Assembly: GCA_050010575.1 (NCBI GenBank)
Contig: JBEKKU010000132.1
Location: forward strand, 1-6,377
DNA from: Palsa-1188 sp050010575
GTDB lineage: Bacteria > Bacillota > DSM-12270 > Thermacetogeniales > Thermacetogeniaceae
Length of the DNA stretch: 6,377 bases
Direction of reading: 5' to 3'
Shown here: in pieces, positions 1 through 5,962 of the stretch
How positions within the stretch are numbered: position 1 is the first letter of the stretch
Layout of the letters: the number at the start of each line of letters is the position of its first letter
Made by a program: the position numbers and the translations under genes
The notes under the pieces: generated by a model
What the model was told of the DNA's origin: nothing
The model's database searches: none
What the model saw: only the letters and a program-made list of their open reading frames with translations

Positions 1-75
1 ACTGAACCGTTCGACTTGCATGTGTTAAGCACGCCGCCAGCGTTCGTCCTGAGCCAGGATCAAACTCTCCAAATA
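1..75 (-). rRNA. rrs: 16S ribosomal RNA, 5' end (partial)
   Basis: Read on the minus strand, this is the start of a small-subunit rRNA gene: GAGAGTTTGATCCTGGCTCAG (the universal 27F primer region), followed by GACGAACGCTGGCGGCGTGC and the ACATGCAAGTCGAACGG segment. Aligning AGAGTTTGATC with position 8 of the E. coli numbering puts the mature 5' end near position 75. Only about 75 bases are present; the rest lies beyond the left edge. The CCTGG spelling and GACGAACGCTGGCGGCGTGC are the usual Firmicutes form. Being the first gene after a strong promoter, it most likely heads a 16S-23S-5S operon, which is inferred. The identification is certain; the exact mature end is uncertain by a few bases. 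Confidence 0.98.
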
Positions 76-160
76 AGCTTTTTTAACAAATCGCTCTGCA
101 CGGCTATTCAGTTTTCAAGGACCTGTGGTTACCCACCCTCGTTACTTGAGGGGGGACAAC
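76..160 (-). other. 16S rRNA leader with conserved box and hairpin
   Basis: This is the transcribed leader between the predicted start of the rRNA promoter (about position 160) and the mature 16S end. It contains TCCTTGAAAACTGAATAG at 104-121, a sequence typical of Firmicutes rRNA leaders that overlaps the boxA-type antitermination signal and takes part in processing. Before it, a strong hairpin at 132-155 pairs CCCCCCTC with GAGGGTGGG on the minus strand (8 pairs, one bulged T, 7-base loop). No T-tract follows, so the hairpin is not a terminator. The role in antitermination or RNase III processing comes from known rRNA operons and was not tested here. Confidence 0.75.
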
Positions 161-167
161 GTTTGTA

Positions 168-196
168 ATATTAGCACGGTCATTAGTGCTTGTCAA
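168..196 (-). promoter_or_regulatory. Sigma-A promoter of the rRNA operon
   Basis: On the minus strand there is a perfect -35 box TTGACA (191-196), a 17-base spacer, and a -10 box TAATAT (168-173) preceded by TG one base upstream, making an extended -10. Transcription would start near 160-162, about 85 bases before mature 16S. The sequence before the -35 (roughly 197-240) is AT-rich and could act as an UP element. Consensus boxes, ideal spacing and the place directly before the rRNA leader make this the main rrn promoter. Confidence 0.9.
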
Positions 197-238
197 GAAC
201 CATTTCCGCTATTTTTATACGGATGAAAACGTAATAAT

Positions 239-268
239 AATATACCACCGCTCCCTTTTTCCATGCAA
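239..268 (-). promoter_or_regulatory. Possible second, upstream rRNA promoter
   Basis: A weaker sigma-A-like pair lies about 70 bases before the main rRNA promoter: TTGCAT (263-268), an 18-base spacer, and TATATT (239-244), on the minus strand. Firmicutes rRNA operons often have tandem P1 and P2 promoters, so a second start here would be natural. The -35 is poor and the spacer overlaps the hairpin at 248-281, so this could be a chance match in AT-rich DNA. Confidence 0.3.
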
Positions 269-281
269 GGGCAAGGAGCGG
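248..281. repeat. Inverted repeat upstream of the rRNA promoter
   Basis: CCGCTCC (248-254) pairs perfectly with GGAGCGG (275-281). Inside it CCCTT (253-257) can pair with AAGGG (267-271) as an alternative fold. No T-tract follows on either strand, so it is not a standard intrinsic terminator. It could be a protein-binding site, part of an upstream transcript, or have no function. Confidence 0.45.
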
Positions 282-290
282 GGCGCAATC

Positions 291-325
291 TGTGAGATGA
301 AAGTGCATTTATGACAATGCTCACA
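291..325. repeat. Two-part inverted repeat
   Basis: TGTGA (291-295) pairs with TCACA (321-325), and inside it GCATT (305-309) pairs with AATGC (316-320) around a 6-base loop, leaving the bases between 296 and 304 bulged on one side. It works on either strand and has no T-tract. The TGTGA/TCACA arms recall a CRP half-site pair, but they are 25 bases apart instead of 6, so that reading does not fit. Its function is unknown. Confidence 0.35.
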
Positions 326-362
326 TTATTTCAACTTTTTGGCGCATGGCATTTTCTTTTTT

Positions 363-453
363 ATCCGATAGCTAACCGCCCCTAAACTCCCACTTTTTAA
401 GTGGAAGGTAAGCGGCGCTAAACCGGGTGCCCTCTTGATGGGGGCGGGATCGG
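363..453. other. Compact structured segment, possible non-coding RNA
   Basis: Several helices nest within 91 bases. CCGAT (365-369) pairs with ATCGG (449-453), and CCGCCCC (376-382) with GGGGCGG (441-447), together closing the segment as a two-part long-range stem. Inside is a hairpin at 387-407 (CTCCCACTT with AAGTGGAAG, one mismatch). Competing folds exist: GCTAACC (371-377) with GGTAAGC (407-413), and GCCCTC (430-435) with GGGGGC (440-445). The odd base pairs do not settle the strand: the 430-445 stem is better on plus (T-G wobble), while the 387-407 hairpin is better on minus. I do not recognise an RNA family with certainty and no gene is encoded here. Confidence 0.4.
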
Positions 454-462
454 CTCAACTAA

Positions 463-489
463 GCCTCAGGTGGGTAACCCATCTGAGGC
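463..489 (-). terminator. Strong hairpin just after yunB, likely terminator
   Basis: Ten bases past the yunB stop codon on the minus strand, GCCTCAGATGGG pairs with CCCACCTGAGGC around a TTA loop: 11 pairs with one C-A mismatch. On the plus strand the same position forms a G-T wobble, giving 12 pairs. The following TTAGTTGAG is only weakly T-rich, so termination may be partial. The position directly behind a convergently ended unit and before the rRNA promoter fits a terminator, but it could also belong to the structured segment next to it. Confidence 0.5.
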
Positions 490-499
490 AAGTTTCGCC

Positions 500-1138
500 T
501 TACGGCGAGCCTCCGGCGTAAAACCTCACGTATACAGGTGGCACCTGGCCAACGATCACGGTATCCGTAATCGGAACCTGGGTGCTGACAGTAACGTCGG
601 AGGTGATCAGGGGCACCACCACTTTGACTTGGGTCTCGATGTCCAGGTACAGCCGATGGCGTGTCTGGTTGATCCCGGCCTCTTCAAACCGGTCGAAAAC
701 ATTGGCGCGTACCGTGCCGATCGGATAGATAGAAACCCGGACCCGGGGGCCATAGTTTGCTAGCAGTTGGCTTCCCAGCACCTGTCCGACAGGAATGGCG
801 AACTGTTGATTGACCAGACTCTGCAGCGAGGCCTGGATTGCCAGGGTCGTGTCTGATGCCAACTGATTGATGCGCACGAGATTCGGCTGCATCAATACAA
901 TATGGCCCTGGGCGTCTTTCTGCACCATGATCAACTGGCTGTAATCGACAGTGGCGATCTCGTTTTTAATCGCCCGATTGACCGCCTCTGTCGCCACCCA
1001 GCGCGCCTCAGCCTCGGCTATCGTTCTGATGGTAGGCTTCAGGTTATGCTCGAAGACAATGAAACCTACAATCAGAATCACCGCAGCCACAAACACGGCT
1101 AACGGGATCCACCTGGTATCCGGTGCCCGGTGATACAA
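500..1138 (-). CDS. yunB: Sporulation protein YunB
   Basis: This encodes 212 residues of the YunB family, known from endospore formers; in Bacillus subtilis the gene is expressed in the mother cell under SigE and its loss impairs sporulation, but its biochemical role is unknown. The protein has one N-terminal membrane segment (about residues 10-30) followed by a region beginning EAEARWVATEAVNRAI, and a C-terminal domain ending in TDTVIVGQVPPVYVRFY, which matches the family's conserved tail. It is somewhat shorter than the B. subtilis protein. I place the start at a TTG at 1138 because AAGGAGGTG (1144-1152) sits 7 bases before it; an in-frame TTG at 1156 would place the ribosome site inside the gene. 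It follows tyrS after about 200 bases. I see no convincing sporulation promoter. Stop is TAA. Confidence 0.88.
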   Translation of the reverse strand: MYHRAPDTRWIPLAVFVAAVILIVGFIVFEHNLKPTIRTIAEAEARWVATEAVNRAIKNEIATVDYSQLIMVQKDAQGHIVLMQPNLVRINQLASDTTLAIQASLQSLVNQQFAIPVGQVLGSQLLANYGPRVRVSIYPIGTVRANVFDRFEEAGINQTRHRLYLDIETQVKVVVPLITSDVTVSTQVPITDTVIVGQVPPVYVRFYAGGSP

Positions 1139-1338
1139 ACTGCCACCTCCTTGCAATTACCCCTCCATATATATGTAGGCAACAGCGAAGAGGTGCCAGC
1201 TCTTTTCAAAGAATTTCATTTAAATTTAAAAATTATTTATGCAGACAGGCTATCCAAGTGGTTGCCGGCGCCCCACCTTGCCAGCGCTGAGAACCATTCC
1301 ACCGCGCAGCGCCACGCATACCCAGGACCATTGTTTCT
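1139..1338. other. Intergenic region between tyrS and yunB
   Basis: No gene is visible here. The part next to tyrS (about 1250-1338) is GC-rich and holds modest inverted repeats, such as CAAGTGG (1257-1263) pairing with CCACCTTG across one bulge, none followed by a T-tract. The middle part (about 1210-1250) is AT-rich, with ATTTAAAT and runs of A and T. The part next to yunB contains ACATATATATGG and the yunB ribosome site AAGGAGGTG. No sigma-A promoter is convincing on the minus strand. A SigK-like spacing (CACC, 17 bases, CATA) exists but the -10 lacks the final TA, so it is not called. Confidence 0.5.
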
Positions 1339-2595
1339 TTAACAGAACATTTTTAAGAATGTTTTTTTACCCTTCTTTAGCAATAAATAACCATTATCAC
1401 AACTATCAAGCCCTATAATGGTGTCAACATTCTCGATCTTCTTGCCATTAATGGCGATACCGCCTTGCTGTATTATTCTTCTCGCCTCTGACTTAGATGG
1501 TAAAAAATTATTGAGCGTTAATAATTCAACTATATTGATTCCTTTCTCCAAAAGGCCCTGGTCTATCTTACAGCTAGGAACATTATCAAAGTTTATATTG
1601 TTACCGAACAGTGCATCGACGGCATCTAGCACTTTATCCGCCTCTTCAGGGCCATGAACAAGCTTGGTGATCTCATAAGCCATCAGTCGTTTTGCCTTGA
1701 CAATATTCTTCTTACAATCTTCCTCAATTTGCTCACTTGGAATTGAAGTGAAAAGCTTGAGCAGCATCTCGGTATCTTCATCATTTACATTATAAAAATA
1801 TTGATAAAAATCAAACACTGTGGTCTTTTTTCTGGCCACCCACAAAGTGCCCTGTTCAGTTTTGCCCATCTTTTTCCCTTCTTTGGTCATCAGAAGAGGA
1901 CAGGTCAGACCGAACATCTTATCTTCCATACTGTCATTGGCATCAAACTCACCGTGGTAGTTGAGTTTTCTCCCTAAATTAACGCCTGCAACAATATTTC
2001 CCCACTGGTCACTGCCACCTATCTGCAGGATACAGCCGTACTTTTTATTAAGATGCACAAAGTCATATGCTTGCATCAGCATATAACCCATCTCCAGAAA
2101 AGTAAGGCCACCTTCCTCCAAGCGCTTGGCATATGTCTCAGCCGCCAACATCTTGTTAACATTAAAATGAATGCCGATATCTCTCATGAAATCGATGTAA
2201 CTGTATGGGTTGATCCAGTCGGCATTATTCACAATCAGCGCTGGATTTTCTCCATCAAGCCTGATAAAGCGTTTAGCTAATGTTCGAACTTCTTCCAGGT
2301 TATGTTCGACTTCTTCTTTGGAAAGAATTTTACGCAAATCACTTTTACCGCTGGGATCTCCAACTAGGGCAGTAGCGCCTCCGATCAGAAGGATGCCCTT
2401 ATGCCCGGCATCTTGCAAGCGTCTAAACATCATCAACGCAAAAAAATGGCCTATATGAAGACTGTCAGCTGTGGGGTCAATGCCAAGATAGAATGTCATT
2501 GGCGGGCCATCAACCACTCGCCTGATCTCGTTTTCATGCGTCGCTTGATAGATATAGCCTCTATCCTTTAAGGCCTGGAAAACACTTTTTTTCAT
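1339..2595 (-). CDS. tyrS: Tyrosyl-tRNA synthetase
   Basis: This class I synthetase of 418 residues charges tRNA-Tyr with tyrosine in the cytoplasm. The Rossmann catalytic domain carries HIGH (47-50) in PTADSLHIGH and a KMSKS-type loop KMGKT (242-246). Residues matching the tyrosine pocket of the Bacillus stearothermophilus enzyme are present at a constant offset of two: Tyr36, Asp80, Tyr171, Gln175, Asp178 and Gln197. The C-terminal S4 RNA-binding domain is at about 353-415. Length is normal. I prefer the ATG at 2595 because AAAGGA (2604-2609) lies 8 bases before it; the ATG at 2604 overlaps that site. The gene is much more AT-rich than its neighbours (30% G+C in 1501-1560 against 70% in 3901-3960). 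It has its own promoter at 2659-2688 and no T-box. Confidence 0.97.
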   Translation of the reverse strand: MKKSVFQALKDRGYIYQATHENEIRRVVDGPPMTFYLGIDPTADSLHIGHFFALMMFRRLQDAGHKGILLIGGATALVGDPSGKSDLRKILSKEEVEHNLEEVRTLAKRFIRLDGENPALIVNNADWINPYSYIDFMRDIGIHFNVNKMLAAETYAKRLEEGGLTFLEMGYMLMQAYDFVHLNKKYGCILQIGGSDQWGNIVAGVNLGRKLNYHGEFDANDSMEDKMFGLTCPLLMTKEGKKMGKTEQGTLWVARKKTTVFDFYQYFYNVNDEDTEMLLKLFTSIPSEQIEEDCKKNIVKAKRLMAYEITKLVHGPEEADKVLDAVDALFGNNINFDNVPSCKIDQGLLEKGINIVELLTLNNFLPSKSEARRIIQQGGIAINGKKIENVDTIIGLDSCDNGYLLLKKGKKTFLKMFC

Positions 2596-2658
2596 CAATC
2601 TCATCCTTTAATAATAGTTGGCGGAAACAGATCATTTCGCCCCAAGAACAGCTTTTTT

Positions 2659-2688
2659 ATTATAGCACCGCTGCCAAAAGTTTATCAA
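2659..2688 (-). promoter_or_regulatory. Sigma-A promoter of tyrS
   Basis: On the minus strand a -35 box TTGATA (2683-2688), an 18-base spacer and a perfect -10 box TATAAT (2659-2664) are found, with TG one base before the -10 (extended -10). Transcription would begin near 2652, leaving about 57 bases before the tyrS ATG. In that leader GGCGAAA can pair with TTTCCGCC (one bulged C), a small hairpin just before the ribosome site. There is no room for a T-box, and no T-box core such as GGGTGGAACCGCG is seen. Confidence 0.85.
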
Positions 2689-2709
2689 AATAACGTGAGC
2701 TTTTCCAGA

Positions 2710-2729
2710 ATCTAATAGACATATTAGAT
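2710..2729. repeat. AT-rich palindrome over the pump gene's stop codon
   Basis: ATCTAATA (2710-2717) and TATTAGAT (2722-2729) form a perfect 8-base inverted repeat with a 4-base loop, overlapping the TAA stop of the RND pump gene. On the minus strand it is followed by TCTGGAAAAGC, with no T-tract, so it is at best a weak transcript end. It lies 22 bases before the -35 box of tyrS and could instead be an operator-like site. Its function is not known. Confidence 0.4.
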
Positions 2730-5700
2730 CTCTAATTGTCTTGGCAAATTGTTTTGCCGATCCTGTGTCTTGATGCGCCCTCCGAAGAGCCAGCCCTGGA
2801 TGTCGTCGAGGCAGGAATAGATCGCCGGCACTACTATCAGGGTCAGCATAGTGGAGGTGATCAGTCCGCCAATGATGGCGTGGGCCATCGGCGCCCTGAG
2901 TTCGGCGCCCGACCCCAGCCCCAGGGCGAGCGGTGTCATACCCAGGATCATGGCCAGCGAGGTCATCATAATCGGGCGGAAACGGGTGCGGGCTGCGATG
3001 ATCAGCGCCTCGCCGCGCCCTGTCCCACGCCTTCGCTCGGCCTTGGCAAAATCGATCAGGAGGATGGCATTCTTGGCCACCAACCCCATCAGCATGATCA
3101 CGCCGATCAGCGACATGATGCTGAGCTGGCTCCGGCCAACCAGCAGGCCGAGAATGGCCCCGATGATCGCCAGCGGTTGGGCCATGATAATGGCAAGGGG
3201 ATCGATGAAGCTCTCGAATTGGGCAGCCAGGACGAAAAACATGAATACTATGCCGAGGATCAGCGCTACCCCCATGGATGAGAAACTCTCGCCCATCATC
3301 TCGGAGGTCCTGCCTGCAGCCAGGCTGTATCCGGGAGGCAATTTCAGCTCCTGGGCCACCTGGCGCGAGAAAGCGCTATTAAAATCACCCATGGAGGCGC
3401 CCTCCATGAGGTTGCACGACAGCTCGATCTCCCTTTGCTTGTCATAGCGCCTCAATTCGCTGGGGCTGGTGGAGAAGACCCGCTGGCTTACCTGGCTGAG
3501 TGAGATCATCGGCTTGTCGCCGCCCCCGGGTGGGCTGTTCTGGCTCTGGATGTAGATGCCGCTCAGGTCCTCGATATTCTGGCGCTGACCCTGGCCAAGG
3601 CGCAACCTGACATCATAGAGGTCGCTGCCCTCCTCGTACTGCCCAACCACCGTGCCGCTGAACAGCGTGTTCAGGGCGCTTCCGACCTGCGCCGTCGATA
3701 CCCCAAGATCAGCAGCCGCAGCCTGGTCGATCTGCACCTTGACCTCCGGCTGGCCAGGCTTGAAACTGCTATCCACATCCACCGCCCCGGGAATGGTGGC
3801 CATGATCTGCTGCGCCTTGACGGCATATGCCTGCAGGGCGTTGTCGTCCTCGCCCTGTAGTTCAAAGGTAACCGACTTGCCGGCGCCCCCCATGCCGGAG
3901 GCGGTGTCGACCGCAGCCTGCATGCCGGGCAGCGCCTTCAGATCATCCCTGAGAGCGGCGGCGATCTGTTTGGCCGTCCTGTTCCGCCGGCTGCGGTCGA
4001 CCATCTTCACATAGATGCTCACCTGGCTGGCCTGAACCGTGGAGTAGGTCTGGGTCACCTCGGGATATTTATTGAGTATGCCGAGCATCCGGTCATCCAT
4101 GCTATTGGCGGCGTCGAGGCTGAGGCCCGAGTCCAGATTGGCGGTGATGGAGATCTCCCCGGTATCCTGGTCCGGAATAAAGGTGAAACCGAGCCGGGGG
4201 ACCCCCAGTACGACGATCACGAAGAGCAGGAGAATGACCATGCCGCAGGTGGCCCAGGGGCGCCTCAGCACTGTTGCCAACATCCTGCCGTAGAAACCGG
4301 ACAGCTTTTCGAACAACCCGTTGAACCAGGCCAGGAATCCCCCCAACCAGCCGCCAGGCAATCGCTCATCCTCTTTCAGGTTGCGCGCGGAGAGAATTGG
4401 CACCACGGTAAAGGAGACCAGCAGGGAGACCAGCACGGCGAATACTACCGTCATCCCGAACGGCACGAAGAGACGGCCGATGATGCCGGTCATCAGGCCC
4501 ATCGGCAGGAAGACGGCCACGATCGTCAGCGTGGTCGCCAGCACGGCCAGGCTGATCTCCGCCGCACCGTCGCGGGCGGCCTCCAACGGTTTCTTGCCCA
4601 TCTTCAAATGCCGGACAATATTCTCGATCACCACGATGGCGTCGTCGATCAGCAACCCTACCGCCAACGACAGGGCCATCAAGGTCATCATGTTCAGAGT
4701 ATACCCCAGCAGCTTGAAGGCGAAGAAGGTGGAGATGATGGACGTGGGCAGTGCCACGGCGCTGATCAAGGTGCTGCGCCAATCCTTCAGGAACAGGAAT
4801 ATCACCAGGATCGCCAGCAAGCTGCCCTCGAAGATGGTGTGCACCACGTCATTGACCGAATCCCTAATGAAGGTAGAGTTATCGCGCACCACGTCGACAT
4901 TGACGCCAGACGGCAACTGCTTTTTCAACGCAGCCACAGCCTGCTTGGCCTCATCCGCCACGGCTACGGTGTTGCTGCCAGACTGCTTGATCAGGTCGAT
5001 GCCGATCGCCGGCTTACCATTGAAAAGCGCCAGGCTGTCCTGCTCCTTGATGCCGTCATTCACCTTGGCGATGTCTTTGATGTAAAACTGCACTCCGTTC
5101 TTCTTCACCACCGGCAGGTTCTGGAACTGATCTACGGCGGTGATCTTGCCGGCGGTGCGCACGGTCACCTCATTGGAACCACTGGTCATACTGCCGGCCG
5201 GAACATCCTGGTTCTGGCTCTTCAGGCTGTTCAGGACATCGGTGGTGGTGATGCCATAGGCCGCCAACTTGTCCCGGTCCAATTCGATCTGGATCTCCCG
5301 TTGCTGATAACCGTAGGTGTTGATCTGTCCGACGCCGGTGACCTTCTCCAAACTTGGCTTGATCGTATCATCCACCAGACTGGTCATCTCCCGCAAGGGG
5401 ATGCTGCCGCTCACGGCCAGTGAGATGATCGGCTGGGCGTTCATATCAAACTTGGAGATGACCGGCTCCTGGATGTCCTGGGGCAGATCACCCCTGATGG
5501 CGCTCAGCTTGTCACGTACATTCTGGGTAGCTTCTGCCGGAGATGTCTCCATGGTGAACTCGACCACCACGCGCGCTAGACCCTCGTCGCTGTAGCTGGT
5601 GATATGTTTGACACCGGGGACCTGACCGACCGCCTCCTCCACTTTCTTGGCGACTTCGGTCTCCATCTGCGCCGGAGCAACGCCGGGCCAGACAACAGTC

Positions 5701-5840
5701 ACCATCACGTAGGGGATGTCGATATTCGGCATGTTATCGATATTCAGACTTGCATAGCTGTAAAAGCCCAAAATCACCAGGGCTAGAATGATCACAGTGG
5801 CAAATACCGGCCGCTTAAGGCTGAGGTCGCTCAGGTTCAC
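2724..5840 (-). CDS. RND multidrug efflux pump, HAE-1 family (AcrB type), inner-membrane component
   Basis: This 1038-residue protein is a complete proton-driven pump of the AcrB/MexB family, close to the usual length of about 1040-1050. It has one N-terminal membrane helix (about 10-30), a first large periplasmic loop (31-335), helices 2-7 (about 336-550), a second large loop (551-854) and helices 8-12 (about 855-1010). The proton relay is intact: Asp399-Asp400 in helix 4 (GLLIDDAIVVIEN), Lys923 in helix 10 (GLVAKNAILL), and Arg953 and Thr960 in helix 11 match AcrB D407/D408, K940, R971 and T978. The double aspartate marks it as HAE-1, not a metal exporter. It starts at GTG with AGGAGG (5849-5854) 8 bases before it. 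The adaptor gene lies upstream, and an outer-membrane channel is not in view. The substrate cannot be told from sequence. Confidence 0.97.
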   Translation of the reverse strand: MNLSDLSLKRPVFATVIILALVILGFYSYASLNIDNMPNIDIPYVMVTVVWPGVAPAQMETEVAKKVEEAVGQVPGVKHITSYSDEGLARVVVEFTMETSPAEATQNVRDKLSAIRGDLPQDIQEPVISKFDMNAQPIISLAVSGSIPLREMTSLVDDTIKPSLEKVTGVGQINTYGYQQREIQIELDRDKLAAYGITTTDVLNSLKSQNQDVPAGSMTSGSNEVTVRTAGKITAVDQFQNLPVVKKNGVQFYIKDIAKVNDGIKEQDSLALFNGKPAIGIDLIKQSGSNTVAVADEAKQAVAALKKQLPSGVNVDVVRDNSTFIRDSVNDVVHTIFEGSLLAILVIFLFLKDWRSTLISAVALPTSIISTFFAFKLLGYTLNMMTLMALSLAVGLLIDDAIVVIENIVRHLKMGKKPLEAARDGAAEISLAVLATTLTIVAVFLPMGLMTGIIGRLFVPFGMTVVFAVLVSLLVSFTVVPILSARNLKEDERLPGGWLGGFLAWFNGLFEKLSGFYGRMLATVLRRPWATCGMVILLLFVIVVLGVPRLGFTFIPDQDTGEISITANLDSGLSLDAANSMDDRMLGILNKYPEVTQTYSTVQASQVSIYVKMVDRSRRNRTAKQIAAALRDDLKALPGMQAAVDTASGMGGAGKSVTFELQGEDDNALQAYAVKAQQIMATIPGAVDVDSSFKPGQPEVKVQIDQAAAADLGVSTAQVGSALNTLFSGTVVGQYEEGSDLYDVRLRLGQGQRQNIEDLSGIYIQSQNSPPGGGDKPMISLSQVSQRVFSTSPSELRRYDKQREIELSCNLMEGASMGDFNSAFSRQVAQELKLPPGYSLAAGRTSEMMGESFSSMGVALILGIVFMFFVLAAQFESFIDPLAIIMAQPLAIIGAILGLLVGRSQLSIMSLIGVIMLMGLVAKNAILLIDFAKAERRRGTGRGEALIIAARTRFRPIMMTSLAMILGMTPLALGLGSGAELRAPMAHAIIGGLITSTMLTLIVVPAIYSCLDDIQGWLFGGRIKTQDRQNNLPRQLEI

Positions 5841-5862
5841 GGGCCTGTCCTCCTGCTATTTT

Positions 5863-5908
5863 GGGACATTCCATGGAGGAATGTCCCCATTTGTCGGGGA
5901 CATTCCTC
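5863..5908. repeat. Alternating inverted repeats of GGGGACATTCC, REP/REPIN-like
   Basis: Three copies of one core alternate in direction: GGGACATTCC (5863-5872), GGAATGTCCCC (5878-5888) and GGGGACATTCC (5896-5906). Neighbours can pair either way. The first and second form a 10-base stem with a 5-base loop. The second and third, extended to GAGGAATGTCCCC (5876-5888) and its exact complement (5896-5908), form a 13-base stem with a 7-base loop. GTCCCCAT recurs once more at 5951-5958. Short GC-tipped palindromes in pairs between genes are typical of REP elements moved by RAYT (Y1 HuH, TnpA-REP) transposases; that class is inferred. It lies between adaptor and pump in one transcript, so it may also lower or stabilise pump mRNA. 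Confidence 0.65.
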
Positions 5909-5945
5909 GGCATTCAGTAATACATGCCGGGTGCCCTCTGGGCGC
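5908..5945. repeat. Two further small hairpins next to the REP-like cluster
   Basis: CGGCAT (5908-5913) pairs with ATGCCG (5924-5929) around a 10-base loop. Directly after, GTGCCC (5931-5936) pairs with GGGCGC (5940-5945) around TCT, with a T-G wobble on the plus strand. Together with the alternating repeats beside them, they make most of the gap between the adaptor stop and the pump ribosome site self-complementary. No T-tract is present, so a full intrinsic terminator is unlikely. Confidence 0.4.
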
Positions 5946-5962
5946 GGTGTGTCCCCATACAT

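Noticed and set aside
127..479. GGTGGGTAACC occurs on the minus strand at 127-137 and on the plus strand at 469-479.
   Set aside because: An 11-base match on either strand is expected by chance several times in 6 kb, and the surrounding structures differ.
486..528. Resemblance to a c-di-GMP-I (GEMM) riboswitch: GGCAAG followed by GCCTCCGGCGTAAAACC on the plus strand.
   Set aside because: The GGACGCAAAGCC core is missing, the second half is the coding end of yunB on the other strand (Phe-Tyr-Ala-Gly-Gly-Ser), and no plus-strand gene follows.
1157..1200. A SigE- or SigK-like promoter before yunB around CATATATAT.
   Set aside because: No SigE -35 is found at the right distance, and the SigK -10 lacks its final TA. 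Expected from the family's biology but not supported by the bases.
1346..1368. Terminator-like hairpin AACATT/AATGTT followed by seven T on the plus strand.
   Set aside because: The stem is only six AT-rich pairs, it lies inside the coding end of tyrS, and no plus-strand gene ends there.
2736..5595. Long open frames on the plus strand opposite the pump gene (up to 271 codons).
   Set aside because: They mirror the codon structure of a GC-rich coding gene, their products are low-complexity (rich in His, Gln, Arg, Ser), and the minus-strand frame is an unmistakable RND pump.
423..5939. The 13-base word CCGGGTGCCCTCT occurs at 423-435 and again at 5927-5939, both between genes.
   Set aside because: In a window this long one such match is not far from chance (roughly 0.3 expected), and the flanks do not agree.
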